A stretch of DNA of 64,000 nucleotides from positions 1-64,000 of the forward strand of contig CAKOGP040000324.1 in assembly GCA_933822405.4 (NCBI GenBank), read 5' to 3'. The position numbers were made by a program, and so were the translations under genes. The stretch comes from Cylindrotheca closterium (Eukaryota; Bacillariophyta; Bacillariophyceae; Bacillariales; Bacillariaceae). Each line of letters starts with the position of its first letter. Positions within the stretch are counted from its first letter, which is position 1. The notes under the pieces were generated by a model. It was given only the letters and a program-made list of their open reading frames with translations. It was not told the origin of the DNA and searched no databases. Below, piece after piece: positions 19,359 through 29,908 of this stretch.

Positions 19359-22245
19359 ATGCAACAATCCCTACTCCTCATATCCACGCTGGCAATTCTT
19401 GCAAACGCAAGTTCACGATGGCAAGCTACTTCACGGTCATCAGGATATACCTCAAATACTAATGCCGATGGGAGAATAGATAACAACAACCACAACAACG
19501 AAATTATCAATGATAGTTTGGATCAGGAAGATTTTATTACGATTCTACACACGGGGAAAGAGCGACGTTTGTCATCACATGATCTTGGGTTTGAAGAGAC
19601 TAGGGGAAGAAGGGGAGTCAAAAAATCCAGCAGCAGCAGCAGCTCGAGTAGGGACAATATTTTTGACCACAATCATGGCAAGTCATATGGGGGGTATAAT
19701 TCATACAGCAGTAGCTCAAGGAGCAGCAAAAAGAGTGGAAAAGGTGGTGGAAAGGGTGGCGTTGGAAAAGGCGGATCGGGTGGTGGTTACTACAGTGACG
19801 ACACTGGTGGAACGACCATGCCACCAACGTCGCAGCCAACAACGATAACGGAAACCACACCGGCACCAACCATGCCTCCACCACCAAGCACATTTTCACC
19901 GACGCTTCCACTCATCCAGACGCCGTCCCCAACGCAGGAACCACAAAAGGAAATACCAACAAACCCGCCAGGACCAACACCAAGTCCTCGGACACCTTCT
20001 CCAACGGCAATGGAGCCACCCCCTCGGAATTGTGTGGTTAACCGAGATGGACTATTTGGTGCTCAGATTGGTGTTGCCGAAGTGATCCCGTTCGCCTATG
20101 AGCTCATTGTATTTGGTACTCCAACTACGGAACAACAAATATCAATGATTAGCGCTATGGAAGAGGGTATCTCAAATGCCATCATTCCAGTGCTGTTTGC
20201 GGATTCGTGTAGTCCTACGTCAGCCTCGGGCTCGTCTGGAAACAGGGAAGTTCCACAAGAAGACGAAGAGACCCTTACCGAAGAAACCCCAGAACGACTT
20301 CATATTCACACAGGTAGCGGTATGTTCCCAGTGATGGCTAAATCCAGAACGGAAGAGCGTCGACATCAAAGTCACTCAGGCGGTGGGGGTAGCTTCACCA
20401 CGAGTGCTTCGCTTCAATGGGATGCCGATGATTCCGATCGGAGGCACATCCACAAAAGGGATGGAGGGAGACACTTGCAACAAACCAGACTTACTGGGCT
20501 CAGTAGCAGACCAAAGGACCAGGTTGTCGATGATGGTAAGGGAAATACTATTGTGTGCACGGTTATTATTTGTTGCAAAACAGCAGTCGTAAAGCTCACG
20601 TCTTGTTCCTTCTTCTCTCAATTCAGTAATTTGCAGTGGATCAAGTCTTGGTTTTGAATGCTTCCCAGTTTTCGGTCAGCTTACAGTCTATTCCCAAGAG
20701 AAATTGAGTCAGTTCGCAATTGAAGCGATCAAGGACACTATTGAACGTGCCATTTCAAGTGGCAACCTGCAGAACCTTGACAATAGGATACTTGGTATCA
20801 ATGATCGGGACTTGGATACGGATCCCTTTCCGGAGAGTGTGGACGACACTCCGTCACCAACGTTATTTCCAACCTTTGAACCATTTCTTCCCGGACCCAC
20901 GGATACCGACGACGACGACGGCCTCCCACTCCCGCTTTGGGCCATTGTCACAATTGGAGTCGCCGGATTGCTTCTTATCGTTGTCCTTGGTCTCATCTGG
21001 TGCAACCGCCGACGAAACGGTCGGCAGTATACAGACAATCTATCGACCCGGACAGACAATAACATTGGCGAGTTAAAACGGCCAATCCAGAATGCTGGAC
21101 CGAACTACAGGCCTCCACCGTCTAATATTAACAGCAACGCATTTGGTCAACCAGGAGGTCGGCCAGCAGGAGCAGATGCTGTAAACAACTCGGTGACTCG
21201 ACCACAAGCAAGTCCTTCTAATGATTCCTTTGGAGCACCCAACCCGCATCCTTCCACAAGAGAATTTGGCCCACCCAATCCGCACCCTTCTCCAATAAAG
21301 CCACCAACGGCTCGTTTGAACGCTGGCAGGATGAATCAAGCGGGAGGGAGACAGCCCAGGCCAGGTTCTACGAGAACCAGCAATGCTGGTGGTATTTCGT
21401 CACCGAACCGAAGTAATAGTAATAGCAATAGCACCACGAGGCCAAGTGCGGTACCGACTTCAGGGTCGTTTGGGGATTCGTCAAAAAGTACGGCTGCAGC
21501 AGAGGCAAGAAAGGCTGCATACGGTTTGGGACCAATCAGAAGCCCCATGGGTAATAAGAATGCTTTCAAACCTCCGGTATCTGGTCGTCCAAATCCACTC
21601 GACGCCTTCTCGGGTGTCAACTCTGTGTCTGGGGACGACCGAAAGTCCATCAGTGGTGCACAATCTGTCGGTGGCGGTGACCCTAATCTTCCTTCGAATA
21701 AAAAACGTCCAATCAGTAGCGCCAATTCAGTTTCTGGCTACAGTGCGACTGGCGGATTTTCGGGCTCGAATCATCCGTCAATGTCGGGTGGAGAGATTGA
21801 GATTCCAACATCAGACGATAGCGGACTCTCCTCAGAAAGTAGCAGTGGTAGTGGCAGCGGCAGTGGCAGCGGCAGTGGCAGCGGCAGTGGCAGCGGCAGT
21901 GGCAGCGATGAGGATGAGAGTGAAGAGAATGTCACACTTTCGTCATCGGATCGCCGCAACGCGAATAAATTTGGAGATCCAGACAATGCATTTGGGGATG
22001 CGGATAACGCATTCGGTGTTGGGATGATTCCATCTCCTCCCGCTGAAAGATATTCGTCGTCCTCCTCTTACGAGGAAGAGGTGGACGAAGAGTACGAAAT
22101 TGAGTACGTGGAAGACGATGAAGACGAAGAAGAACTTTTCTTAAGCTCATCCGCTGATGAGGAGTTCTGGGACGATGAAGTTGTCGAAGAAGTGGTCGAT
22201 GATCCGGACCAACCAATACTAGGCAAATGGACATCATCGAGTTAA
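19359..22245 (+). CDS. single-pass membrane protein with a Cys-containing ectodomain
   Basis: Two exons, 19359-20535 and 20627-22245, with a 91-bp intron (GTAAGG donor, TTCAG acceptor, phase 1), give 931 aa. Start Met at 19359 opens a signal peptide (MQQSLLLISTLAILANASS). A Ser/Gly-rich and then Thr/Pro-rich mucin-like region comes next. The ectodomain starts at NCVVNRDGLFGAQIG, contains PFAYELIVFGT and ends with CFPVFGQLTVYSQEKLSQFA, made contiguous by splicing. One transmembrane helix (about 494-518, LWAIVTIGVAGLLLIVVLG) is followed by basic WCNRRRNGR, giving a type I topology. The cytoplasmic tail of about 410 residues is disordered (Pro, Asn and Ser repeats, a (GS)n run, then an acidic end). 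I recall similar ectodomains in other diatom proteins but know no function. A surface or receptor-like role is an inference. Confidence 0.75.
21844..21908 (+). repeat. AGTGGCAGCGGC coding minisatellite
   Basis: 12-bp unit (AGTGGCAGCGGC) repeated about five times, encoding a Ser-Gly run in the cytoplasmic tail of the membrane protein. The unit is pure at DNA level, which indicates recent slippage. Confidence 0.8.
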
Positions 22246-22294
22246 AAACAGTGTAAACTAGCAATCACTATCTTCATTATTTTTTTCATTTCCG

Positions 22295-25087
22295 CTAGTC
22301 TTCTTCCTGAATTGCTTGAAACCAAATGACTTGACTTATGTCAATTTTGTTGAAAAAGATGGACATGAATTCTGAAGATACAAGACCTTGTGGAACATCA
22401 AAGAATCTCATATTCAAAGGGTCGGTTCCAAAATCGAGAGCTCCAAGTAGATACTGGGCAAACATGTATGCCACCCCTTGCCGTTTGTCTTGCCCGAGAG
22501 CTGCATGTTGTGCTTGAGCGGAGACCAAGATAGGATCCCATTGGAAAATACGTGACAAGCTGCAGATAAATTGCTCGAGGTATACACCCAAAGCGGGCAA
22601 GTTCAGAGAATACAGTTGCTGCTCTTCGTCTATCCTATCAAGGGTATCGTTCATCTGAATCGCAAAAGTATAATGGTCCGAGCCACGACTGTGCTGACGT
22701 TGTTCTGGCGTGTGATACGTGTCAACGACGTCGTGAAAGTCGCGGTTGCAAATCCGCCGGAAGCTCGTAGCAAGTTCTGATGGTTCGATAGGGCTCAGCT
22801 TGCGTCGATCTGACCGGTAATTTCCAAACGGATTCTTTTGATTGCTGCTTGCCAAAGTTTGCAGTATCTCCCGTGATTTCTTAGCCATGTCTGCGGCATG
22901 TGGCCTATTGGATCCAAACGATACCCAGAATCGTTCTACGAATTGACCCTTCTTGGGCAATGGGCCTTCCCAAATGCCGCGACTATTCTTGAATGTATCG
23001 AACAGGATGTCAAGTAAAGGGATTTTACCCCTTTCAAGAATATCGTTCACGATCAAAGAATGATACAAATGAAGCACCATTCTCAGCTGGGCACGATCGT
23101 CAATCAAGCAACAGCCAGCTTCAAGATTTCCGAACAAAGCAATGTAAGAAAATAGTGTACCACCGCACAGTGGGTTCCATACTGCACGGTCACCAAAGAC
23201 CGGAAGACCAAAATTCTTCAAGAACTTGGCAAGTGCCATGTTCGTCTTGTAGGATGGACTTTCAACTGCATCCACTTCTGTCTTCTTGACATCAGCGGCT
23301 TTGTCAAGCTGCCAGAAGAAGGCTTCAAAGGCGGCTTGACTACAGAGTGTGATAGTTGATTCCACCTTGTCCGTCTCCAAGACAGCCGTCAGTATTGCGT
23401 GTACCGCAAAGAGGCATGACCAGCTCACTGGCCTTGTTGGATTGTCAAAAAAATTCTTCATGCAGACCCATAGTGGACTAATCTCGTTCTGCCTTGGCAG
23501 ATGGGCCTTGCCTAAAATGCCGTTGCGACAAAGTAGAAACCACTGCGGCAGAATATCAGCCATGAGCAACTCATCAAGATCGTTATGGATTTTACTCGAT
23601 CTCCCCGATTCCCACGGGGACGTTCCAAAGAATCCCTTTCGAGCCAAGACTTGTTCGTCATTTCTCGTATTCTTGACTACTGTGCCAAAACTTTGTAGCA
23701 GCCTCAACGTGTGGTGAATGGCACGGTCACCTCCAATGAAATTCATATATTGTGGAATCCAACGGTGAGATCCAAAGTTTGGATCATGACTCTTGAATTC
23801 CTTTACCATCCACGTGTTCATGTCCACTTCTTGTCCTACAGGAATCTCCATGATAAAGAGGTTCGCAAGCCCAAGGAAAACGTTCTCGATGTCCTTTGTG
23901 CCTTCATTGCTGATTTGGTATTGGTTGCAAAACTCTTGTACGATCACTTCGCTTTTGTTTTCTGGATCAGACCTCGATCGAAAACTACATTCCAGACAAT
24001 CGCCCAAGAAGATGGATACTTCCTTTTCCGAACATCGTTTCTGGCCATGCGTCCGAACAGTCTTGGTGATTTCTTCAATGACCTCGGGGAGAACAAATGT
24101 CGACAAGACCCGATACGGAGTCGAAAGGTGCGGATGCTGGGATTCAAAGTCCATTTCGAGTCGTTGCATTTGTTGGATGGCCATATTAGTTCCGGTCGCT
24201 GCTTCAATCAAACCTTCCACAATTGCAGTACCTGGAACGTCCTCTTGTGCATTCAGAACCACTTGTCTTCCAACTGCTCCAAACTGCTGCGACACTGCAC
24301 CCATTAGTTCATTCATAGAAAGCAAGAACAAGGTGATGTCATATCGATCATCTGATTCGATGAGTTCTTCTAGCGACATTGGTTCTGGTTCTGTTTCCGG
24401 ACGAGGCACTCGTTTCGATGGGAAGTGGGTTTCGTCAGTCTCTTCGTCGTCCATGTCTTCATCGTTGAGAGCTTCAAAGCGATTTCTAGATGCGGTGACA
24501 TCTTCGTCTGCCAATGATAGATTTTCTTGCGCCTCTTGTTCAATTCCCTTGGGCTTTGTGGCTGCCCTTTGCAGTGAAACCATAACACCCCAACAATACA
24601 CCAAAACTGTCAAAAGATGCTTGTGTCCCGAGTCACCACCTCCAAATATCGCTCTAGCAACTCTGGATCGGACTCGAATAGAAAGCTTCAAATCCTTCAA
24701 TATGGCAGGATCCACTGTGAAATTGTTTTCTTCCATCCAATCAGCTGCCGCCATCAACGAATTGACAGTCATTCTGTTGCCATGAAGACTCTCTGGGGTA
24801 TTGTCTTGCATGTATTTGAAGACTCGTTTGGTCGCAGCCTTGTACCTAGAGTAAATGGTTGGATAGTTCTCATGGAGGGTTTTTTCACCTTGCATAAAGG
24901 CTTGGTAGTTGGGTGCAGACCCCTCCAAGGCATGTTCGGGTCGCAGAGGCAAATCGCCAGAAGGCAGTGTACGAGCTGGAGTTCGAGCTGCACCAGGTCT
25001 TTGACGAGAATTCTTTCCATGACCTGCTCCCTTCTTCTTTTTGTTGTTGCGACCTCGTCCTCCTTTGTTCTTCTTTCCTTGCGGCAT
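22295..25087 (-). CDS. 930-aa hypothetical protein, paralog of the gene at 25354-28191
   Basis: Single-exon protein with a basic Lys/Arg/Gly head (MPQGKKNKGGRGRNNKKKKG) that could bind RNA or act as a nuclear/nucleolar signal. A segment at about 70-165 follows: YPTIYSRYKAATKRVFKYMQ, then DWMEENN and a DLKLSIRVRSRV helix. It resembles the start of the DUF6604 family of uncharacterised eukaryotic proteins, though this is from memory. The rest is alpha-helical and conserved with the neighbour, notably ICNRDFHDVVDTYHTPEQR near residue 770 and MWNPLCGGTL-type blocks. No catalytic motif is recognised. The downstream neighbour is a full-length paralog in the same orientation 266 bp away, with the same start context and the same MPQGKKNK opening. 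Confidence 0.8.
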   Translation of the reverse strand: MPQGKKNKGGRGRNNKKKKGAGHGKNSRQRPGAARTPARTLPSGDLPLRPEHALEGSAPNYQAFMQGEKTLHENYPTIYSRYKAATKRVFKYMQDNTPESLHGNRMTVNSLMAAADWMEENNFTVDPAILKDLKLSIRVRSRVARAIFGGGDSGHKHLLTVLVYCWGVMVSLQRAATKPKGIEQEAQENLSLADEDVTASRNRFEALNDEDMDDEETDETHFPSKRVPRPETEPEPMSLEELIESDDRYDITLFLLSMNELMGAVSQQFGAVGRQVVLNAQEDVPGTAIVEGLIEAATGTNMAIQQMQRLEMDFESQHPHLSTPYRVLSTFVLPEVIEEITKTVRTHGQKRCSEKEVSIFLGDCLECSFRSRSDPENKSEVIVQEFCNQYQISNEGTKDIENVFLGLANLFIMEIPVGQEVDMNTWMVKEFKSHDPNFGSHRWIPQYMNFIGGDRAIHHTLRLLQSFGTVVKNTRNDEQVLARKGFFGTSPWESGRSSKIHNDLDELLMADILPQWFLLCRNGILGKAHLPRQNEISPLWVCMKNFFDNPTRPVSWSCLFAVHAILTAVLETDKVESTITLCSQAAFEAFFWQLDKAADVKKTEVDAVESPSYKTNMALAKFLKNFGLPVFGDRAVWNPLCGGTLFSYIALFGNLEAGCCLIDDRAQLRMVLHLYHSLIVNDILERGKIPLLDILFDTFKNSRGIWEGPLPKKGQFVERFWVSFGSNRPHAADMAKKSREILQTLASSNQKNPFGNYRSDRRKLSPIEPSELATSFRRICNRDFHDVVDTYHTPEQRQHSRGSDHYTFAIQMNDTLDRIDEEQQLYSLNLPALGVYLEQFICSLSRIFQWDPILVSAQAQHAALGQDKRQGVAYMFAQYLLGALDFGTDPLNMRFFDVPQGLVSSEFMSIFFNKIDISQVIWFQAIQEED

Positions 25088-25353
25088 GATGATCGAAAGA
25101 CCTGCTTTTATATATCGGTATTATGATACAGTACCGGTATTATGTATTGAATGCTGAATGAAACGAAGTCGGAGAAGTCGATTGATGGCGAACGATTTTC
25201 AATAGTGATATAGATTGATTATAGATTCGAGATTGAATGTTGGATATATGGACCTCTACCAGTAGACGGCCATAGAAACATCCCTACTCTATATTTTTCG
25301 GTATTGATTGACGACAGAGATCTAGTTATTTTTTTAATGAGATAAAAGTGGGT

Positions 25354-28191
25354 CTAGATGTTCGTGCGATCCGTTATCACTTCCGTAACTTCTCCCGTCG
25401 CTTGAAACCAAGTGACTTCGCGAGGGGGTATACGCAACAGCTTAGTCATCATTGCGTGAGCTGTTCGTCCCTGTGGAACTTCACAGATCTTCAGCTCCAT
25501 CGGATCCGTTGCATAATCGAGTGCTCCAAGTAGATTTTGGGCAAACATGTGAACAACAACTCGTCGTCTGCCTAGCCCAAAATCAGACGGCTCTTGGGAT
25601 GAACGATCCAATATTGGATCCCATTTGAAAACGGCCGACAATTCGAAAATGAACTGCTCAAGATAAGTTCCAACGCTGGATAGGTTCAAAGCAAGAGTTT
25701 GCTGTTCATTGTCGATGGCATCCAGGGTGTCATTGGTCTGAACTGCCAACGTGTAGGAGTCACTTCCAACACCAATTCTACGTTGCTCTGGGGTGTGGTA
25801 GTTGTCGACCACATCGTGAAAGTCACGATTGCAAATGCGTCGAAAGCTTGTACATATTTCCGATGGCTCAATGGGTGGTATGCTGAGGGTGTCCATAGAA
25901 GCTAAATCCTCACACACCGGGTGGTCTGCTCGATTGGAAGATACTTTTTGTATGAACTCGCAGGCTTCGCTACTCATCTTTGCAGCAAAGCTCGTATCTG
26001 CTCCCATGGACAGCCAAAATTCCTTAACAAATCGACCCTTCGTAGGGCGTGTTCCACCCCAGATAGCTTGGCTCTTTTGAAATATGTCGAATAATGTGTC
26101 GACCAAAGGAGCTTCACCCCTTTTTAGCATCTTGTTGACGACCAGAGCATGGTATAGATGCAATACCATCCTCAATTGAGAGCGTTCATCAATCAGGGTA
26201 CAGCCAACCTCGAGGTTTCCAAAGAAGGCGACGTAGGTTAGAAGGGTACCTCCACACAGTGGATTCCACATGGAGCGGTTACCGTACAATGGGCGGCCGA
26301 AGTTCCTGAGATACTTTCCGATGGCCATATTATGCTTGAAGAGAGGAGTCTTGAGGTTCTTGGCCTCCATCTTCTTCATTTGAGTAGCTCTGTCCAGCTG
26401 TGCGAAGAAAGATTCAAAAGAAATCTGGCTTGAAATCATTGTGTCGTCGATTACTCCATCTGTTTCGATGATGGCAGTTAGCATTGCATGTACCGCAAAT
26501 GCAATCGACCAGCGAACTGGATTTGTCGGGGCGTTGAAGTACTCCTTCATACATGTCCAGAACGTGGCAAGCTCGTTCTGTCTTGGGAGATCTGTCTTAC
26601 CGAGGATTCCATCCCGGCTAAGGAGGAACCACTTTGGCAGAATTTCCGACATCAGCAAATCATCCATATCCTCATGAATTTTGCCAGACCTACTTGGCTC
26701 CCATTTAGGTCCAAAGAATCCCGGTGTTATAGCAATTCCTCCGTCTTCTTCTATCTGCGATACAATTGCGCCAAAGAATTGAAGCAGTCGAATAGTGTGG
26801 TGGATTGCTCTGTCGCCACCAATGTTCTCCATATCTCGTGGAATCCAAGAGTGAGAAGAAAAATTAGGGTCGTGTTTCTTGAGCTTTTCAAATAACCACT
26901 TGTTATTCGTCCTATCCCTGGAAATTGGAACCTCCAATGAAACAAATGATTCAAAGCCTCTGCGGTATATCGCCTGGATTTGTTCCGTTCCTGCGTTGTT
27001 GATTTGGTATCGTTGACAGAACTCCGAAACAAGAACTGAACACTTTCTTTCTGGGTCGGATGGCGGTCGGAAGTTATGCTCCAAACACTCACTCAAGAAA
27101 AGCCTTGCTTCCTTTTCAGAGCAAGGTTTCTGCCCGTGGTCACGTACAATTTCTCTCGTCTTGACAAGGCTACCTGGAAAGGCAAAGGTTGCCAAGAGTT
27201 GGTAAGGGGTTACCATGTCTGGATGGTGAAGCTCAAATTCCATCTCAAGTTGCTGCATCTGCTGGATGGCCATGTTCGTCGCTACAGCTGCTTCCATCAA
27301 GATTTCCACAATCGAAGTGTCCTGACTTCCTCTTTGTTTTTGAGCGACCGCTTGCCTCCTAACAGCAGTATATTGCAATGGTACAATTCGCATAAGTTCA
27401 TCCATTGAATACAAAAACAACCAGCTGTCATGACGAGCATCGGACTTGAGTGTCTCTTCAAGAGATAAGGGTTCTGGCTGTGGGTCAGGGCGTGCAACAG
27501 GTTTTGATGGAAAGAGTTCTTCTTCGGCCATTTCAGCTTCCTCGTCTGAATCTTGCAGTGCTTCGAAGCGAGTTCTAGAAGCGGAAACATCTACACCCGA
27601 CAAAGTCAGATTTTCGTTGATTTCTTTTTCAAGACTGGTAGTAACGGAAGCCTGAGGGAGCGATGCAAGAACCCTCCAACAATACACACTTGTTTTAAGC
27701 AAGTGCTGATGGCACATGTCGGCTCTTCCGAATAACGACTGCTCCGTAACTCTTGATCGGACCCGAATAACAAGTTCCAAGTCCTTAACTATTGATGGTT
27801 CTACCGGTCGATTGGTTTCTTCCATCCAATCTGTTGCTGTTATTAAGGAGTTTACATTCATTCTGTTTCCGTGAATGCTTTCAGGTGAATTGTCCTGCAT
27901 GTACTTTAAGAAACGATCGGTGGCGGCTTTGTATCGGGTGTAGACAGTAGGAAATGTCTCATGCAGTGCTCCTTGTTTCAATTGAAAGGATTGATAGTCA
28001 GGGGCATCTCTTTCGAGTGAATTCTCAAAAGTCAGTGACGGCATACGGTTTTCAGGAAGGTTACTGATGGTTGCCACTTGTTCTTTCCTCCCATTATTAG
28101 TCCTTAGATGTGAATTCTTGCCATGGCCTGCTCCCCTCTTCTTTTTGTTGTTACGACCTCGTCCTGCTTTGTTCTTCTTCCCTTGCGGCAT
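25354..28191 (-). CDS. 945-aa hypothetical protein, paralog of the gene at 22295-25087
   Basis: The start is set at 28191 (MPQGKKNKAGRGRNNKKKRG) because it aligns exactly with the paralog's first residues; the reading frame stays open 34 codons further upstream. The protein keeps the same order as the neighbour: basic head, FPTVYTRYKAATDRFLKYMQ, an acidic linker (DEEAEMAEEELFPSKP), the SMWNPLCGGTLLTYVAFFGN block and RICNRDFHDVVDNYHTPEQR, and is similar to it along its whole length. Both copies look intact, so both are probably under selection. Possible DUF6604-like N-terminal region; function unknown. Confidence 0.8.
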   Translation of the reverse strand: MPQGKKNKAGRGRNNKKKRGAGHGKNSHLRTNNGRKEQVATISNLPENRMPSLTFENSLERDAPDYQSFQLKQGALHETFPTVYTRYKAATDRFLKYMQDNSPESIHGNRMNVNSLITATDWMEETNRPVEPSIVKDLELVIRVRSRVTEQSLFGRADMCHQHLLKTSVYCWRVLASLPQASVTTSLEKEINENLTLSGVDVSASRTRFEALQDSDEEAEMAEEELFPSKPVARPDPQPEPLSLEETLKSDARHDSWLFLYSMDELMRIVPLQYTAVRRQAVAQKQRGSQDTSIVEILMEAAVATNMAIQQMQQLEMEFELHHPDMVTPYQLLATFAFPGSLVKTREIVRDHGQKPCSEKEARLFLSECLEHNFRPPSDPERKCSVLVSEFCQRYQINNAGTEQIQAIYRRGFESFVSLEVPISRDRTNNKWLFEKLKKHDPNFSSHSWIPRDMENIGGDRAIHHTIRLLQFFGAIVSQIEEDGGIAITPGFFGPKWEPSRSGKIHEDMDDLLMSEILPKWFLLSRDGILGKTDLPRQNELATFWTCMKEYFNAPTNPVRWSIAFAVHAMLTAIIETDGVIDDTMISSQISFESFFAQLDRATQMKKMEAKNLKTPLFKHNMAIGKYLRNFGRPLYGNRSMWNPLCGGTLLTYVAFFGNLEVGCTLIDERSQLRMVLHLYHALVVNKMLKRGEAPLVDTLFDIFQKSQAIWGGTRPTKGRFVKEFWLSMGADTSFAAKMSSEACEFIQKVSSNRADHPVCEDLASMDTLSIPPIEPSEICTSFRRICNRDFHDVVDNYHTPEQRRIGVGSDSYTLAVQTNDTLDAIDNEQQTLALNLSSVGTYLEQFIFELSAVFKWDPILDRSSQEPSDFGLGRRRVVVHMFAQNLLGALDYATDPMELKICEVPQGRTAHAMMTKLLRIPPREVTWFQATGEVTEVITDRTNI

Positions 28192-28437
28192 ATTGAAAGA
28201 CCTTATTGCTATACGACACGATGTGCGATAGATTATATGATGCTTTCGAGTACATAGAAAATAAATACGAGTATGATAGTTCCCAAAATTCAAAATGATG
28301 ACGATTGCGTGATATCATAGAAGCGGATCTTTTCAAGTCGGAGAAGTCGATCTTCATGACACTATATTAGTACCCCACAAAATACCGCAATGATTTCCTT
28401 GCAAATTGAAAGTGCGATTATAATAATGAGATGATAG

Positions 28438-29544
28438 ATGACAACAATCATACAATTGAACACTCTGCGCTGTCCATTATATTCGAATTGCTTGCCTACC
28501 CCAAAATCCAGAAACCTTCCATCCAGCGAACATATGGACAATCCAAGTGACAGTCCTCCTAGCGCGGCACCTATCTGTCAGCCGACTATCAACGCCAACC
28601 AAACAACTTCAGGAAGTAGAGCGTCAGATTGTCCTCTGGACCATCAGCATGCAGTCGAACCATGGCTTGCGAGTGTCTTGCTCCCATTAGACAAGGGGGC
28701 CACAGGCAACTCGAAAATAATTGATGTATGCCCTATCATTGGAAAGACGAGACAGGAGCTGGGATGGCTCCCAGCTAAAGCATTTATAGAGCTGCTCAGG
28801 CCAAGCCGGTTATACTTCAATACTGGGAGCTACCCTCCTCCTCTTCTTGGAGCTGACGGAAGACTCTCACCAGAGTGTCCATCCTTTAACAAACTCAAAA
28901 ACGACATACAAACTGCAGCCCACTCGTGTGGCTCTCCCGTTTACTCAACAGGGTCATCAGGAACTAACGGTATAGACAGAGTCTTTAGGTGTGCCTTTAG
29001 GAGCAGGAGATACAAAGGAGACGTTGCCTTGGAAGATGTCATGGAAGAAAACAACCAAGACGGTATCCTCGATTCGGACAGCAGCGGGAAGAGGTCACTT
29101 GGGAAACGTAACAAGAGGAGAACTTCTACAAAACAAGCCCTAAAGGGGGAGAACACATGCAAGTTCCGCATTGTCATTACATGGGACCAGTTTGGGTTCT
29201 ATCTGAAACAAACTGCTGGAGTCCCATATCATAATGAGCATCCTCAGTTTGTTACTCCTCACATATCTTTTGAGGATCTGCTAAAAGATGACCAGCAGGA
29301 AGCATGCAATCTCTTGGATGAAATCTATTCATTCGATGCAGTGAAAGCAAAAGAGTTGCTTGCAGAAAAACAAGCCCTTGACGCTAGTCTCAGAGACAGG
29401 TGCAAAGACTATCTCCAGAAGTACAAACCTCCGCCAACCAGTGGAGGAAATGTGGGGGACGAGCGACAAACCTTGCCCTCATCCACGTCGAATGACAATA
29501 ATCCAAGAAAGCGACATCTTCAAGAAATAAATCAGACAAATTGA
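28438..29544 (+). CDS. putative zinc-finger (FLYWCH/WRKY-GCM1-like) protein
   Basis: 368-aa ORF; an alternative start is Met33 (28534). No certain family. The centre has GTNGIDRVFRCAFRSRRYKG, a basic spacer, then NTCKFRIVITWDQFG followed by YHNEHPQFV. This C...C...H..H layout with a beta-strand-like CxFRIxITWD segment resembles FLYWCH/WRKY-GCM1/FAR1 fingers, often found in proteins derived from MULE-type transposases. The finger spacing is long, so the call is tentative. A basic Lys/Arg patch (KRSLGKRNKRRTSTKQ) could be a nuclear signal. The last ~65 codons are duplicated in decayed form at 31085-31275, downstream of the first SET gene. Confidence 0.5.
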   Translation: MTTIIQLNTLRCPLYSNCLPTPKSRNLPSSEHMDNPSDSPPSAAPICQPTINANQTTSGSRASDCPLDHQHAVEPWLASVLLPLDKGATGNSKIIDVCPIIGKTRQELGWLPAKAFIELLRPSRLYFNTGSYPPPLLGADGRLSPECPSFNKLKNDIQTAAHSCGSPVYSTGSSGTNGIDRVFRCAFRSRRYKGDVALEDVMEENNQDGILDSDSSGKRSLGKRNKRRTSTKQALKGENTCKFRIVITWDQFGFYLKQTAGVPYHNEHPQFVTPHISFEDLLKDDQQEACNLLDEIYSFDAVKAKELLAEKQALDASLRDRCKDYLQKYKPPPTSGGNVGDERQTLPSSTSNDNNPRKRHLQEINQTN

Positions 29545-29908
29545 TCTAACAATTTTTTAAATATTCAACAATAGAAATAAAAGTATCGCAGGTGCGAGCT
29601 TGCAGCTACTGTAGTGCAACAAATAAGGTTCAGAAATGTGAATAGATCGTAAGAGTGATACGATACATTCGACCCGAGATATACGGATGTTCGGTTCAAG
29701 AGTGAGTGGTCAGTTGCGCGCCGGACGATGTATCAATGACCAGCAAAAAAAGGTACTACCAGGGCCTGTATATGGTCCGAACGGGGAAGGTCCGAAACCA
29801 GCACATGCTTTTTCGACCAAAACAAAATGAGAATAAAGAACGCAGTTACTTCTCCTTCGAATCCATGTAGCTCGGTGAACGAACACCTTGATTGAATCTA
29901 CACTTACC
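29545..29908. other. spacer with left copy of the duplicated segment
   Basis: Includes CGCGCCGGACGATGTAT near 29717, which recurs near 31456. Together with the zinc-finger 3' end and the first SET gene it belongs to a tandemly duplicated unit with an offset of about 1,738 bp. Confidence 0.6.

Noticed and set aside
20536..20657. Membrane-protein gene as two separate genes
   Set aside because: The first frame ends just inside a consensus GTAAGG..TTCAG intron that restores frame and joins the ectodomain.
28192..28293. 34-residue N-terminal extension of the 945-aa protein
   Set aside because: Not shared with the paralog, which begins exactly at MPQGKKNK.
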